Shown here: in pieces, positions 42,557-50,808 of the stretch | How positions within the stretch are numbered: the stretch's first letter is position 1 | Layout: every line of letters starts with the position of its first letter | Origin: a bacterium 1XD42-76 | GTDB taxonomy: Bacteria; Bacillota; Clostridia; Lachnospirales; Lachnospiraceae | Direction: 5' to 3' | NCBI GenBank assembly: GCA_009917545.1 | Contig: QZDW01000024.1 | Location: 1-53,168, forward strand | DNA length: 53,168 nucleotides | Notes under the pieces: generated by a model | What the model was told of the DNA's origin: nothing | The model's database searches: none | Seen by the model: only the letters and a program-made list of their open reading frames with translations | Made by a program: the position numbers and the translations under genes

Positions 42557-44677
42557 TTATACACTCACCGTTTGCTCAAAACGGATTTTCATTTGTGCGG
42601 GGTACAGGTCCACCTCCGGGCGTCGCTCTCCAGTCCAGCGTAGTCCACCAGCTTGTCCCACACATTTCCACCCGGCGGCCCGTAGACTGGCCCCGTTTTC
42701 ACTCTCCAGAATATAAGTGACCAGGCGCTTGTAACCCATAGCCCTGGCCGCCCGCCAGGCCGCTGCGTAAAGCATGGAACAGGCGTTTTTCGTTCCGTCG
42801 GTGCAAAGTCGGTTTACCTCCAGCGTCCACCCATCATCTAAATGGCGGGAAACAGGGCGGCCCACGATGGCCACACCCACGATTTTCTCTCCGTCAGACA
42901 GTCCTATGGAATACTTTTGACCTGCCACCGGGCCATGGTGCCGGTGGTGCTGTTCCACATAGGCGTTGGCCTCTCGCAACGTCATGGGGACGATCTCCAG
43001 CCGTGTGGTTTTATTTTTTGCTGCCTGTTCCGGTTCGTCCGCTCTGTCCTGTTTCATTTCCTCCACAACCTCCGCCGCCGGTGTGGCCACGGTTTCCTCC
43101 ATGGCCAGCCCCGGCAGGCTCCACCCATCATCCCGGACTTGGAAAGCGTCCCCCAGTTGGATGGTTTCCGGGAAATTGTGCTGTGTGGCCTGTACTGCGT
43201 ACTTGTCGATCTCGGTTGCGTAGTAGTGGGCGATATGCGCCCCCAGCTTGTCCAGCGCCAGGTGGCCGCAGCTCATACCGTCATACATGGACAGCACTTT
43301 CAGCGGCTCGGTAGTGATCCCCGGCGCATAATGCAGAATGTGGGCGATCACGTCCACCGTCCAGCCGTTTCCCAGCATTTTATAAGCCTGGGTGTCAGAC
43401 ACGGGGAATATGTAGTCCTCCGGCACCGTCTGGAGGCGCTTGCACTCGGTCACGGTCAGTTTTCGGATAATATAAAACCCGTCCGCCAGCTTTATGTGGT
43501 ATTTCTTTCCCTTTATTGTGATCTGCCCGTCCCGGACCTCATAGACCGGATATGTTTTCCCGTCTGCCGCCTCAATGACAAGGCGGCTCTGGTGCCCTGC
43601 GGCGGTCACAGAATTGGCTTTCTGGTCGTCCCGCACTTCATAGGCGGAACTATCACCCCGGCCCCTCCATGCCATTCCTGCCGGGACAGCATACAAGCCG
43701 GTGGCCGCTCCGTCCGCTCCGCCGCCGTTTGGCCTGGCCTGGAGCGGGACGCCCTTGCCGTCTACGCTGTAAATGCGCCCGCTTTGTCTGCCGCTTACCT
43801 CCCCGGCGGCATTTGGCATATCTCCCACCCGTATGGGCTGTATGATACAATCATACTGCTGTTTTGCCGGGTTCGGATCATTTATCCTTGGCACCAGGTT
43901 CTTTTCCAGTTTTCCCATGTGCGCGTCAACGGTCCTTGATTTCCCGCTTGCAAGCTGGTTTATACATATCGGCGTGGCATAAAGTCCGGTCTTTGCTCCC
44001 ACTCCGCTGCCCTGCCCGCACAGGGTCACGCTTTTACCGTCCGGCGAATATACCCGGTATTGCTGACTGTCAAAGTCCGCATTTTTGGCGTCGCTCTCTA
44101 TGGTCCCTATCCTCACCGGCTCCGCCACGCAGGTTTTACAGTCCACAGTATTTCCCACCAGGTTTCGGATCCCGTCCTTGTAATAAGTAGCCCGCAGACA
44201 ACGGGCTTTTCCGTCTGCCGTCATATTCACCGGCTCCGCCGCCATAGGCGCGGGGAAATGCTGGCCGCACACGCCATTGACTGCCCCGGCGTTGGCATAG
44301 TTGGCTTTCAGCGTGTACCCTTTTTCTTTCAGCGGCAGGCCGCTTTCCAGAATGTCCCGTAACAGGATCCCCAGGTCCTCCGGCTGCTCCACGCCGGGGA
44401 TATTGGTCCAATATAGGCGCTGGCGGTTTTGCGCACTCACCAGGGCGGAATTGATCAGGATCGGCTCCACGCCTAACTCCCGCGTGATCTGCGCCCGGAT
44501 GGCCGGTGCCATGCTTTTGTTGTTCTCATACAGGAAAAAGTCCGGCTTGAATTTCTCCAGGGCGATCAGGTAGTTTTTGAACAGTTCCCACCCCAGCCCC
44601 TCCGGCTCGGTTTCCCGGTTTTTTGTTTGCGCTATGCTCCAGTGGGTACAGGGGGACCCGCCGATCAGCAGTTTCAC
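42557..44677 (-). CDS. Circularly permuted C5 DNA methyltransferase fused to XF1762-like domain
   Basis: About 706 residues from a GTG at 44677 (GTGA overlap). Motif IV with catalytic Cys comes first (LLIGGSPCTHWS), then ENN (VI), QNRQRLYWTNI (VIII), a target-recognition region with repeated YSPDGKS/YSVDGKG units, and motifs IX-X (CKRLQTVPEDY, MLGNGWTVDVIAHIL). Only after these come motif I (VLSMYDGMSCGHLAL), motif II (ATEIDKYA) and IQLGDAFQV. The last 160 residues (VPMTLREANAYVEQHHRHH onward) are XF1762/GNAT-like. Usual C5 enzymes start with motif I. It would methylate cytosine in phage DNA; the acyltransferase-like part has no known role. Confidence 0.85.
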   Translation of the reverse strand: MKLLIGGSPCTHWSIAQTKNRETEPEGLGWELFKNYLIALEKFKPDFFLYENNKSMAPAIRAQITRELGVEPILINSALVSAQNRQRLYWTNIPGVEQPEDLGILLRDILESGLPLKEKGYTLKANYANAGAVNGVCGQHFPAPMAAEPVNMTADGKARCLRATYYKDGIRNLVGNTVDCKTCVAEPVRIGTIESDAKNADFDSQQYRVYSPDGKSVTLCGQGSGVGAKTGLYATPICINQLASGKSRTVDAHMGKLEKNLVPRINDPNPAKQQYDCIIQPIRVGDMPNAAGEVSGRQSGRIYSVDGKGVPLQARPNGGGADGAATGLYAVPAGMAWRGRGDSSAYEVRDDQKANSVTAAGHQSRLVIEAADGKTYPVYEVRDGQITIKGKKYHIKLADGFYIIRKLTVTECKRLQTVPEDYIFPVSDTQAYKMLGNGWTVDVIAHILHYAPGITTEPLKVLSMYDGMSCGHLALDKLGAHIAHYYATEIDKYAVQATQHNFPETIQLGDAFQVRDDGWSLPGLAMEETVATPAAEVVEEMKQDRADEPEQAAKNKTTRLEIVPMTLREANAYVEQHHRHHGPVAGQKYSIGLSDGEKIVGVAIVGRPVSRHLDDGWTLEVNRLCTDGTKNACSMLYAAAWRAARAMGYKRLVTYILESENGASLRAAGWKCVGQAGGLRWTGERRPEVDLYPAQMKIRFEQTVSV

Positions 44678-44976
44678 CCCGCACCGCCCCCTTTCATGTC
44701 CAGATACAGGGCGCAGTCTTTCCCGGTCCGCTTGCACCACGCCCATTCAATCATGGCGCCCGCGCTCTCCCGGTAGTCCGGCAGGAACACGGCCAGGTCC
44801 GCCGCCTCCAGCATGGCCAGCGTGATCCGCATATAGTCCCGTTCCCCCAGGCCCGCCGGTAAAATGGCCGGGTTCAGGACTACATGGCCCAGTGCCTCCA
44901 GGGCTTTGGCCGCCTCCCGAAACTTGGCCCTGTATTTTTTATCGCCGGTGATCTTTCCGGCTATGTAGATTTTCAC
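44674..44976 (-). CDS. DUF4406 (nucleoside deoxyribosyltransferase-like) protein
   Basis: About 100 residues from the GTG at 44976 (GGAG eight bases upstream). VKIYIAGKITGDKKYRAKF, HVVLNPAILPAGL and SAGAMIEWAWCKRTGKD fit DUF4406, a family with the 2-deoxyribosyltransferase fold. The role in phages is unknown, perhaps nucleotide metabolism. Confidence 0.85.
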   Translation of the reverse strand: MKIYIAGKITGDKKYRAKFREAAKALEALGHVVLNPAILPAGLGERDYMRITLAMLEAADLAVFLPDYRESAGAMIEWAWCKRTGKDCALYLDMKGGGAG

Positions 44977-44998
44977 AGGCTGCACTCCTTTTTCCGGC

Positions 44999-45026
44999 TT
45001 GCAAACCGCCCGGCGTGTGGTATAAT
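44999..45026 (+). promoter_or_regulatory. Rightward promoter with extended -10
   Basis: TTGCAA at 44999-45004, 16-base spacer, TGG-TATAAT (TATAAT at 45021-45026). It is bracketed by the inverted repeat GCAAACCG (45001-45008) and CGGTTTGC (45040-45047). It points against the early operon and at no open reading frame of size. Confidence 0.75.
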
Positions 45027-45032
45027 GTAGGC

Positions 45033-45108
45033 AGTCGGACGGTTTGCGCCGTTCACCTCACCACCTGCGCCGTGTTGTCAGCACCGGGCGCGGGTGGTTT
45101 TCTTTTTC
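45033..45108 (+). ncRNA. Candidate small antisense RNA (~75 nt)
   Basis: From the expected start about seven bases after the -10 to a strong terminator: CCACCTGCGCC at 45061-45071, loop, GGCGCGGGTGG at 45087-45097 (11 pairs, one G-T), then a T-rich run. It contains no credible coding sequence. Its 3' half lies opposite the last 30 bases of the leftward gene ending at 45078. It may regulate early-operon mRNA; this is an inference from promoter and terminator only. Confidence 0.6.
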
Positions 45109-45365
45109 TCCAGGTATTCGTCCGCCATGCTCATGGCGTCGTCCATGTGTTCCTGGTCCACGATCTTCCATTTCCCCGGCTTTCCCGCCGCCGGCTCCAC
45201 CGCATTGGCCAGCGACGCGGCGATCATGGACGGCGCACGTCTTACGCGCTCCAGGGCCTCCTCATACTTTCCCTTTGCCTCCCGGTACTCCATGAACTCC
45301 TGGAACTCCGCCGCGTCCATTTTCACGCTAATTTCCACTTGTTCCGCCTTTCTCTCTGGCCTCAT
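45078..45365 (-). CDS. Hypothetical early protein (95 aa)
   Basis: Charged and helical, containing VKMDAAEFQEFMEYREAKG and ending EKKKTTRARC. The ATG at 45365 overlaps the upstream gene by 38 bases; a GTG at 45338 is an alternative start. No family is recognised. Confidence 0.65.
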   Translation of the reverse strand: MRPERKAEQVEISVKMDAAEFQEFMEYREAKGKYEEALERVRRAPSMIAASLANAVEPAAGKPGKWKIVDQEHMDDAMSMADEYLEKKKTTRARC

Positions 45366-45591
45366 AGCTGATATGGGCCTCCTCCACCAATTTGGTGATC
45401 TCCGCGCCGATCAGCCCGTCCGGGTCCTCCGCCGCGTTTATGGCCTCCGCCGAAACGGTGGCCCGCTCTATGCTGGTCAGCCTTGCCCAGTCCTCGGTGA
45501 CACACAGGCGAAAGTCACCATTTGCCCACCTGTCAACCGAAATAATGATCCGCCCGCCTCCCTTTAGGGCGGTTCTCAATTTATCGCTCAT
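45328..45591 (-). CDS. Hypothetical early protein (87 aa)
   Basis: From the ATG at 45591 (ATGA overlap with the methylase stop). It begins MSDKLRTALKGGGRIIISVD. No family is recognised. Translation is coupled to the preceding methylase gene. Confidence 0.7.
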   Translation of the reverse strand: MSDKLRTALKGGGRIIISVDRWANGDFRLCVTEDWARLTSIERATVSAEAINAAEDPDGLIGAEITKLVEEAHISYEAREKGGTSGN

Positions 45592-46535
45592 TTTGTTGCC
45601 CTTTCTGTGATCTCCAGCTGTTGAAATTCCTGCATTGTGGCCGCGATCCGGTCCGTGGCCATTTGCCAATATTCCGGGTTGATCTCCACACCCACGAAAT
45701 GGCGCCGCAGACGCTTGGCCACCACTCCGGTGGTTCCGCTCCCGGCAAACGGGTCCAGGACCGTCCCGCCCTCCGGGCACCCGGCCAATATGCACGGTTC
45801 CACCAGGCGCTCCGGGAATGTGGCATAGTGGGCGGCCTTAAATTGCCCTGTTGCTATGCTCCATACGCTCCGCTTGTTCCTGCCCCCGGTGTTGTTTGCG
45901 CTGTTCCCGTGGCTCTCCCGCTCCACGCGGGCGCTGTTCTGGAATGACCGCCCGCCCGTATAGGCTCCACCGCCTCGGAATGTCCTGGCGTTCCCCTTGA
46001 CCCCGCACGGCTCCCGGATTGCCGCCGCGTCAAAATAGTAATGGGCCGATTTTGACAGCAGGAAAATATATTCGTGGGCCTTTGTGCAACGGTCCCGGAC
46101 GCTTTCCGGCATACAGTTGGTTTTGCTCCATATAATATCCTGCCGCAAATACCACCCATCAGCCCGCAGGGCAAAGGCCAAAAGCCACGGGATCCCCATC
46201 AGGTCCTTGCACTTGTAGCCGCCCGGCGGCTCTTTCCTGGTGTGCCCGTGTGCGTTCCTGGTGTTTGCCGGTGGCTGCGGCCCGGACCTGGTGGCGTAGC
46301 TGTCCCCGATGTTCACCCACAGCGTCCCGTCCTGGCGCAAAACCCGCCGGACCTCCCGGAACACGCCCACCAGCTTGGTTATGTACTCCTCCGGCGTTTC
46401 CTCCATGCCGATCTGCCCGGCTGCCCCGTAGTCCCGCAGATTGTAATAGGGCGGGGAGGTCACGCAGGTGTGGACGCTTTCCGCCTCCAGTGTCCGCAGT
46501 TGCTCCAGGGCGTCACCGCAAAGGATCGTTTCCAC
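45588..46535 (-). CDS. N4/N6-type DNA methyltransferase
   Basis: About 315 residues from a GTG at 46535 with GGAGG eight bases upstream. Motif IV TSPPYYNLRDYG comes first and the SAM motif DPFAGSGTTGVVA near the C-terminus, the beta-class order. SPPY is common in N4-cytosine enzymes but also occurs in adenine enzymes. The enzyme stands alone without a restriction partner, so it probably protects phage DNA. Confidence 0.92.
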   Translation of the reverse strand: METILCGDALEQLRTLEAESVHTCVTSPPYYNLRDYGAAGQIGMEETPEEYITKLVGVFREVRRVLRQDGTLWVNIGDSYATRSGPQPPANTRNAHGHTRKEPPGGYKCKDLMGIPWLLAFALRADGWYLRQDIIWSKTNCMPESVRDRCTKAHEYIFLLSKSAHYYFDAAAIREPCGVKGNARTFRGGGAYTGGRSFQNSARVERESHGNSANNTGGRNKRSVWSIATGQFKAAHYATFPERLVEPCILAGCPEGGTVLDPFAGSGTTGVVAKRLRRHFVGVEINPEYWQMATDRIAATMQEFQQLEITERATK

Positions 46536-46881
46536 TGTCCGCCACCTCCTGGGCCAGAAACCACGCCGGGCTGTTCCGCTCCGCCTGGTGTGGGCACCTG
46601 TCGCACCCGGACGCCCGGCACCTGGTACAAAATTTCTGCTGGAAAACTTCATCCCATGGGGTTTCCAATGCGGGAATGGAGGCCAGGAACTCCGCCAGGG
46701 CCTCCCTGGAGGCGGTGATCTGGTCAAAGTATGTAATGCGCGGTTTCATTTCCTGGATCAGCGCGGCCTTTTGCGCCTCCAGCCTCCGCCGCGCCTCCGC
46801 CGGGTTCCAGCCACAGGTCCCGCACTTTGATGGATCCTCACACCCCACACCATGGGCGTGTTTACATTCAACACGATCCAT
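46513..46881 (-). CDS. Hypothetical Cys-rich early protein (122 aa)
   Basis: Four Cys pairs: CKHAHGVGC, CGTCG and CTRCRASGCDRCP, suggesting zinc binding at both ends around a helical core. GGAGG precedes the ATG at 46881. Its 3' end overlaps the methylase gene by 23 bases. No family is recognised. Confidence 0.72.
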   Translation of the reverse strand: MDRVECKHAHGVGCEDPSKCGTCGWNPAEARRRLEAQKAALIQEMKPRITYFDQITASREALAEFLASIPALETPWDEVFQQKFCTRCRASGCDRCPHQAERNSPAWFLAQEVADSGNDPLR

Positions 46882-47463
46882 TTAGGCGTCCTCCTCTTTG
46901 TGGAGGTCCACACCCTCCAGGGCCTCCCACACGGCCCGCTCCCAGGCTTTGACCCACCCGGATTTTGCTTTCCGCACGGCCTCCACCGCTATGGCCTCGG
47001 TTCCGTCGTCCCACAGCAGACGGCAGTTGTCCACTACAATGGCACCGTCATGCTCCGCCGCGTCCCGCTCCACCATGCCCAGGTAGGACAGCGGGATCCC
47101 CCAGCAGGCCAAACTCTCCGCCTGGAAAATCTGAAACCCCTGCATGATCACCGGCACCAGGTCCACGTCGTCGCCGCGCTCACCGATCCGCCAGTTGTTC
47201 ATTTCCTCGGCGGCGGTTTCCGGTATGACCAGCTGCGGGTTTAGGTCTTTCATAATGTTGGTGGGTTCCTTGTCGCCCGGTATCATCCCGGCGTGTTCCA
47301 CGATGGTGGCCAGGACCTTGCGCGGCATGACCTCCCGGCGGGCCTGGATATACCAGGACTGCGTATAGATGGCCATTACCCCGCCTTGGCTGTTGACGGT
47401 GTACCCGCCGCCCTTATAGGCCCGCTTGATGGCCCGGACCACCCCGGCCTCATTGATCAACAT
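46882..47463 (-). CDS. Hypothetical early protein (193 aa)
   Basis: From the ATG at 47463 (GGGGG upstream). It begins MLINEAGVVRAIKRAYKGGG and is a mixed alpha/beta protein rich in acidic residues. No family is recognised. The position in the early operon suggests a host-interaction or DNA role. Confidence 0.72.
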   Translation of the reverse strand: MLINEAGVVRAIKRAYKGGGYTVNSQGGVMAIYTQSWYIQARREVMPRKVLATIVEHAGMIPGDKEPTNIMKDLNPQLVIPETAAEEMNNWRIGERGDDVDLVPVIMQGFQIFQAESLACWGIPLSYLGMVERDAAEHDGAIVVDNCRLLWDDGTEAIAVEAVRKAKSGWVKAWERAVWEALEGVDLHKEEDA

Positions 47464-47477
47464 TTTTTCATCCCCCT

Positions 47478-47744
47478 TTATATGATGTATGGCATTTTCG
47501 CCGGCACGTCCCCCGGCTCCGCCACCCACACCTGGGCGTCCGTGATCTCCGCCCAGTCACACCGCCACACCTCCGCCGCGTTTTGTATGGCGGTCAGGTT
47601 GGAGGAATGGGGGACCACCACGGTGCCGTGGACGGGGTGGACCACCCTGGCCCGCCCTGGGGCGCTCCAGCGGCTTTCCCGTGACCGCTGCGCCGCGTCT
47701 GTCAGTATGCGGGCGCGTTCCGCCGGGTCTATTCTCCGGCCCAT
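47478..47744 (-). CDS. Hypothetical early protein (88 aa)
   Basis: From the ATG at 47744, overlapping the transglycosylase end by 16 bases. It begins MGRRIDPAERARILTDAAQR. A helical N-terminus and a beta-rich C-terminus with WAEITDAQVWVAEPG. No family is recognised. Confidence 0.65.
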   Translation of the reverse strand: MGRRIDPAERARILTDAAQRSRESRWSAPGRARVVHPVHGTVVVPHSSNLTAIQNAAEVWRCDWAEITDAQVWVAEPGDVPAKMPYII

Positions 47745-48478
47745 GCGTTCACCGCACACTCCCACCGTTCCAGGGCCTCCAGAACGGCGTCCGTGTATTC
47801 GTTGGAGGTGATCCCGGCCTCCCAGGCCGCCCGCGCTCCGGCTTGTCCTCTGTTGTAGGCCATAGCCACCATGGCCGCGTCCCCATATTCCGCCATGTAT
47901 TTCCCCAGCTTATAGCACCCGCCGGCTATGTTGCCCTCCGGGGTGGTGGGGTCCAGGCCGGTGGCGTCCTCCAGTTCCGCGTGGTATGACCCATCAGGGC
48001 CGGGGTTTAACTGCATGATCCCCACCTCTCCAGCGGGGCCAATGGCGTCCATGTTGAACTGGCCACGGGTTTCCCAGTCTGCCACGGCCAGGGCCATGGG
48101 ATAGGGGCACCCATACAGGTGGCAATAGGTCCGCATATAGTCCTGATATTCCCAGGACAGGGGCACCGCCGCCGAAAAATAGCCCTGGGCCTCCAGCGCC
48201 TCCCCGATCCGCTGTTTCTCCGCCGGGTCCGCCGCCGCCCGGTACAGGGCCGCGAACTCCCAGGCGTCGCCCACCAGCAGGGTGGCAGTCGGTTCCTGTT
48301 CCACGGTGAAGATCACGGCGGCCCGCTCCGCTTTCGCCGCCTCTCTGGCCTCTCTGCTGGCGTCCATGGCCATGGCGGCCAGGATCAGCGCCACAATGGC
48401 CAGCCCCAGCGCGATCACCGGGACCACCCGCCGGATCTCCTCCAGCTGGTTCACAGTTTCAGCGCGTTTCCCTCTCAT
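47729..48478 (-). CDS. Membrane-anchored lytic transglycosylase
   Basis: 249 residues. A membrane segment near 17-38, a helical stalk, then a lysozyme-like SLT domain: catalytic Glu in VADWETRGQFN, VGIMQLNPGPDG and VAMAYNRGQAG. It would cut glycan strands from the outer face of the membrane. It sits in the early region, not in the lysis or tail modules. It could be for DNA entry, or for changing the cell wall of the lysogen. AAGGAGG precedes the ATG. Confidence 0.85.
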   Translation of the reverse strand: MRGKRAETVNQLEEIRRVVPVIALGLAIVALILAAMAMDASREAREAAKAERAAVIFTVEQEPTATLLVGDAWEFAALYRAAADPAEKQRIGEALEAQGYFSAAVPLSWEYQDYMRTYCHLYGCPYPMALAVADWETRGQFNMDAIGPAGEVGIMQLNPGPDGSYHAELEDATGLDPTTPEGNIAGGCYKLGKYMAEYGDAAMVAMAYNRGQAGARAAWEAGITSNEYTDAVLEALERWECAVNAWAGE

Positions 48479-48657
48479 TTGGGCTTGTCCTCCTTTTTCC
48501 TGCTGGTGGGCCAGCCGGTCACGTCATACAGGACCCCAAACCGACGGCGGCCACATTCCGCGCAGGTGATTTTCTCACACCGCCCGCCGGCGGGTTTCAC
48601 GGTTTTGCCCCTGGCCTCCAGGGCCACAGCGCAGGGCTTACACAGCACTTTTTTCAC
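48475..48657 (-). CDS. Zinc-ribbon-like small protein (60 aa)
   Basis: From a GTG overlapping the preceding stop. CKPC near the start and CEKITCAECGRRRFG in the middle are typical zinc-ribbon spacing. The function is unknown; perhaps nucleic-acid binding. Confidence 0.72.
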   Translation of the reverse strand: MKKVLCKPCAVALEARGKTVKPAGGRCEKITCAECGRRRFGVLYDVTGWPTSRKKEDKPK

Positions 48658-49283
48658 TCCGCCGCGCTCCTTTCGTCAATCCAGGCGGCGCACATATCCG
48701 CCTCCTGCAGACGCCACACCCACGGGGTCAGGTTCATGGCCTCGGTCATGGAGCGGGACCCGCCTTTCACCGCGTCGTCATAGGCTCCCATGTGCCACCG
48801 GATGGCCAGGGCCTCCTCCTCGGTCAGCGCCATGTGTCGGGTGATCAGAAACAGGCTTTTCTCACCGTGGCCCAGGGGGAACGGGTCCCGGAACGTATAG
48901 CCCAGGCAGTCCTCCCACTGTTTCGTTTCCGGGTTCCTGCGGCGCTTGGTTTCCTGGTGGTACACGCCCACCTTGCACACGTCATGCAGCAGGCCCAGGA
49001 CCGCCACGGTTTCCTCGTCCGCCTCCGAAAGCTGGCGCACACCCGGCTCGTTCCGGTCCGTCATGTCCCGGACGGCGATTTCCCGCAGGCGGCGCCACAC
49101 GTTCAAGCTATGGACCGCCAGCCCGCCCGGCTGGGCCAGGTGGTTCTTGCTGGAGGCCGGGGCCGTGAAAAAGTCCGTGTCATTCTCCAGCCAATACAGC
49201 AGGGCCGCCTTGCCATTCCGCCCGATACTGCGGTTATACACCGCCAGAAAATCCGCCCTCGGATCTCTTGCTATCTGTTCCAC
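48654..49283 (-). CDS. HD-domain hydrolase
   Basis: 209 residues from a GTG at 49283. His in GGLAVHSLNVWRRL, the HD pair in LLHDVCKVGVYHQ and later ITRHMALT / IRWHMGAYDD form an HD metal-binding set. Such phage proteins hydrolyse nucleotides or nucleic-acid ends. The substrate cannot be told from sequence. Confidence 0.82.
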   Translation of the reverse strand: MEQIARDPRADFLAVYNRSIGRNGKAALLYWLENDTDFFTAPASSKNHLAQPGGLAVHSLNVWRRLREIAVRDMTDRNEPGVRQLSEADEETVAVLGLLHDVCKVGVYHQETKRRRNPETKQWEDCLGYTFRDPFPLGHGEKSLFLITRHMALTEEEALAIRWHMGAYDDAVKGGSRSMTEAMNLTPWVWRLQEADMCAAWIDERSAAE

Positions 49284-49292
49284 GTTTACCTC

Positions 49293-49865
49293 CTATTCCT
49301 CCGGGGCCTCGTTGCCCCAGGCGTCCCAGCCGTCCGCCCTCTGGCGGGCGAATAACTCAATACGGGGCACGTCGCCCAGCAGTTCCACGATCCGCCGCCT
49401 GGTTTCGTCCGGTTTTTTGCTGTGCCCCTCAAAAGGGGCCTCTATGACCTGGTGGACCTTGTGACTGCGGATCCGCTCCCCGGCCTTAAATCCGGGGGAC
49501 ACACCCAGCAGGCACACCTCCGCGTTTGCGCGGGTGTAGGCCCCCATTCCCCAAAAGTTCCCGCCGTTTTTCCGGTTTTTCTTGACCCACACAAAGGCGG
49601 CGGTTTTGTATGTAAAGCCCCACGCCTCCATGACCTTGATGGCCTCCCCGATGTTGGGGAACGTGGCCCACATAAAGCAGGCCGCACCCTCCGCACAGAT
49701 GGAGGGGACCGGCATGGCGCAGATCTCGGCGGTGGTCATGGTCTGGTAATGTTTCGCCGCGTTGCCCCGGCTCTTTTCCGTGGCTCCACACTGGCGATAT
49801 GCCCACGGCGGATCCGCATAGATCACGCTGTACCGCCGATCAGGTAGCTGGAGAAAGTCCGCCAT
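49293..49865 (-). CDS. MT-A70-family adenine methyltransferase
   Basis: 190 residues from the ATG at 49865. The catalytic DPPW motif is in YSVIYADPPWAYR; ACFMWATFPNIGEAIKVMEA and FVWVKKNRKN are family-typical. It methylates the N6 of adenine in DNA, probably protecting against restriction. The frame opens further upstream without a site. Confidence 0.9.
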   Translation of the reverse strand: MADFLQLPDRRYSVIYADPPWAYRQCGATEKSRGNAAKHYQTMTTAEICAMPVPSICAEGAACFMWATFPNIGEAIKVMEAWGFTYKTAAFVWVKKNRKNGGNFWGMGAYTRANAEVCLLGVSPGFKAGERIRSHKVHQVIEAPFEGHSKKPDETRRRIVELLGDVPRIELFARQRADGWDAWGNEAPEE

Positions 49866-50133
49866 AGCTGCCACCCCTTTCCACCCGCCGCTGTGTGGGC
49901 TTGTCCGCCCATGGGCAGGTCCGCCGGTGGAGTACAAAGGCCACGGGGAGGTCCCGGCTCTCCTCCTCCGGTCTGGCCTGCCGCCCGGTGATGGTGGCGC
50001 CCATATCGTCCAGGAACTCCTCCGGTCCGCCGTCCTCGATCACGAAAACGGGATCCGGGTCCACGGGGACCTGCTTGCCCTCCATGCTGGTGATCCAGTC
50101 GATTTCCTGGCCGCAAAATTTACACCGCGCCAC
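49840..50133 (-). CDS. Hypothetical zinc-ribbon-type protein (97 aa)
   Basis: From a GTG with GGAGG upstream. It begins with CKFCGQEIDW, a half zinc ribbon, and later has RRTCPWADK. The C-terminal codons overlap the MT-A70 gene. Function unknown. Confidence 0.7.
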   Translation of the reverse strand: MARCKFCGQEIDWITSMEGKQVPVDPDPVFVIEDGGPEEFLDDMGATITGRQARPEEESRDLPVAFVLHRRTCPWADKPTQRRVERGGSYGGLSPAT

Positions 50134-50449
50134 AGGCAGCCCTCCTCTCCGCCGCCGTGGTGAACTCCTCCACCATGCCCCGCTCCAGCAGGTCCTTAGT
50201 GTCCAGGTCATGGACCACGCGGGAAACCTGCGGCCCGCAAAACTCCTTTTTGTCGATTGACAGCAGGGCCTTTCCCATGCAGGTGGAGAAAAACGCCACG
50301 CACAGCAGGCCGTCCGCGTCCGTCCATTTCAGCCACCAGTCCGGCGCCCGGTATGCCTTGGTGATTGTCACCCGGCGCATGGGCGGCAGATCCTCAAATT
50401 CACCCACCAGCTTGTAAAGACTGGTTTTGTTGGCTTTCAGTCTGAACAT
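50120..50449 (-). CDS. Hypothetical early protein (109 aa)
   Basis: Begins MFRLKANKTSLYKLVGEFED; GGGAGGTG lies upstream. A compact alpha/beta protein. No family is recognised. It overlaps both neighbours by a few bases. Confidence 0.7.
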   Translation of the reverse strand: MFRLKANKTSLYKLVGEFEDLPPMRRVTITKAYRAPDWWLKWTDADGLLCVAFFSTCMGKALLSIDKKEFCGPQVSRVVHDLDTKDLLERGMVEEFTTAAERRAACGAV

Positions 50450-50808
50450 TTACCCCACACCTCCCCAAACCAGGCCAGGATCCGCTTTTCGTATTTCTTG
50501 CGGGTCCGCTTTTTCTTTGTGTGTCGGTATCGGCGGACCAGTTCCGGCTTGAATATCCGCGCCAGGTGTAGGGCCAGGGCTAACTCCATAGAGTAGAAGA
50601 ACGCCCGCAGGCCCTCCGCCGCCACCTCCACGGTCGCGGACATATCGCTCCATATCGCCGCCAGCCTCTCCGCCGCCGCTGCCGCCTCCTCCGCAGTCAC
50701 GCCGCCCGCCGAATAGTCCGGCGTGATTTCCGGCATGGGGTGGCCGACTTCCACGGGTTTGCCGTCAAGGTAGGCCACCACGGTGCCGCTGTTGCTGTCA
50801 GGTCCCAC
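50437..50808 (-). CDS. Hypothetical early protein (~123 aa)
   Basis: From a GTG at 50808 with GGAGG nine bases upstream; an ATG eight codons earlier is an alternative. A helical Ala-rich middle and a very basic C-terminus (RRYRHTKKKRTRKKYEKR) suggest nucleic-acid contact. No family is recognised. Confidence 0.7.
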   Translation of the reverse strand: MGPDSNSGTVVAYLDGKPVEVGHPMPEITPDYSAGGVTAEEAAAAAERLAAIWSDMSATVEVAAEGLRAFFYSMELALALHLARIFKPELVRRYRHTKKKRTRKKYEKRILAWFGEVWGKCSD

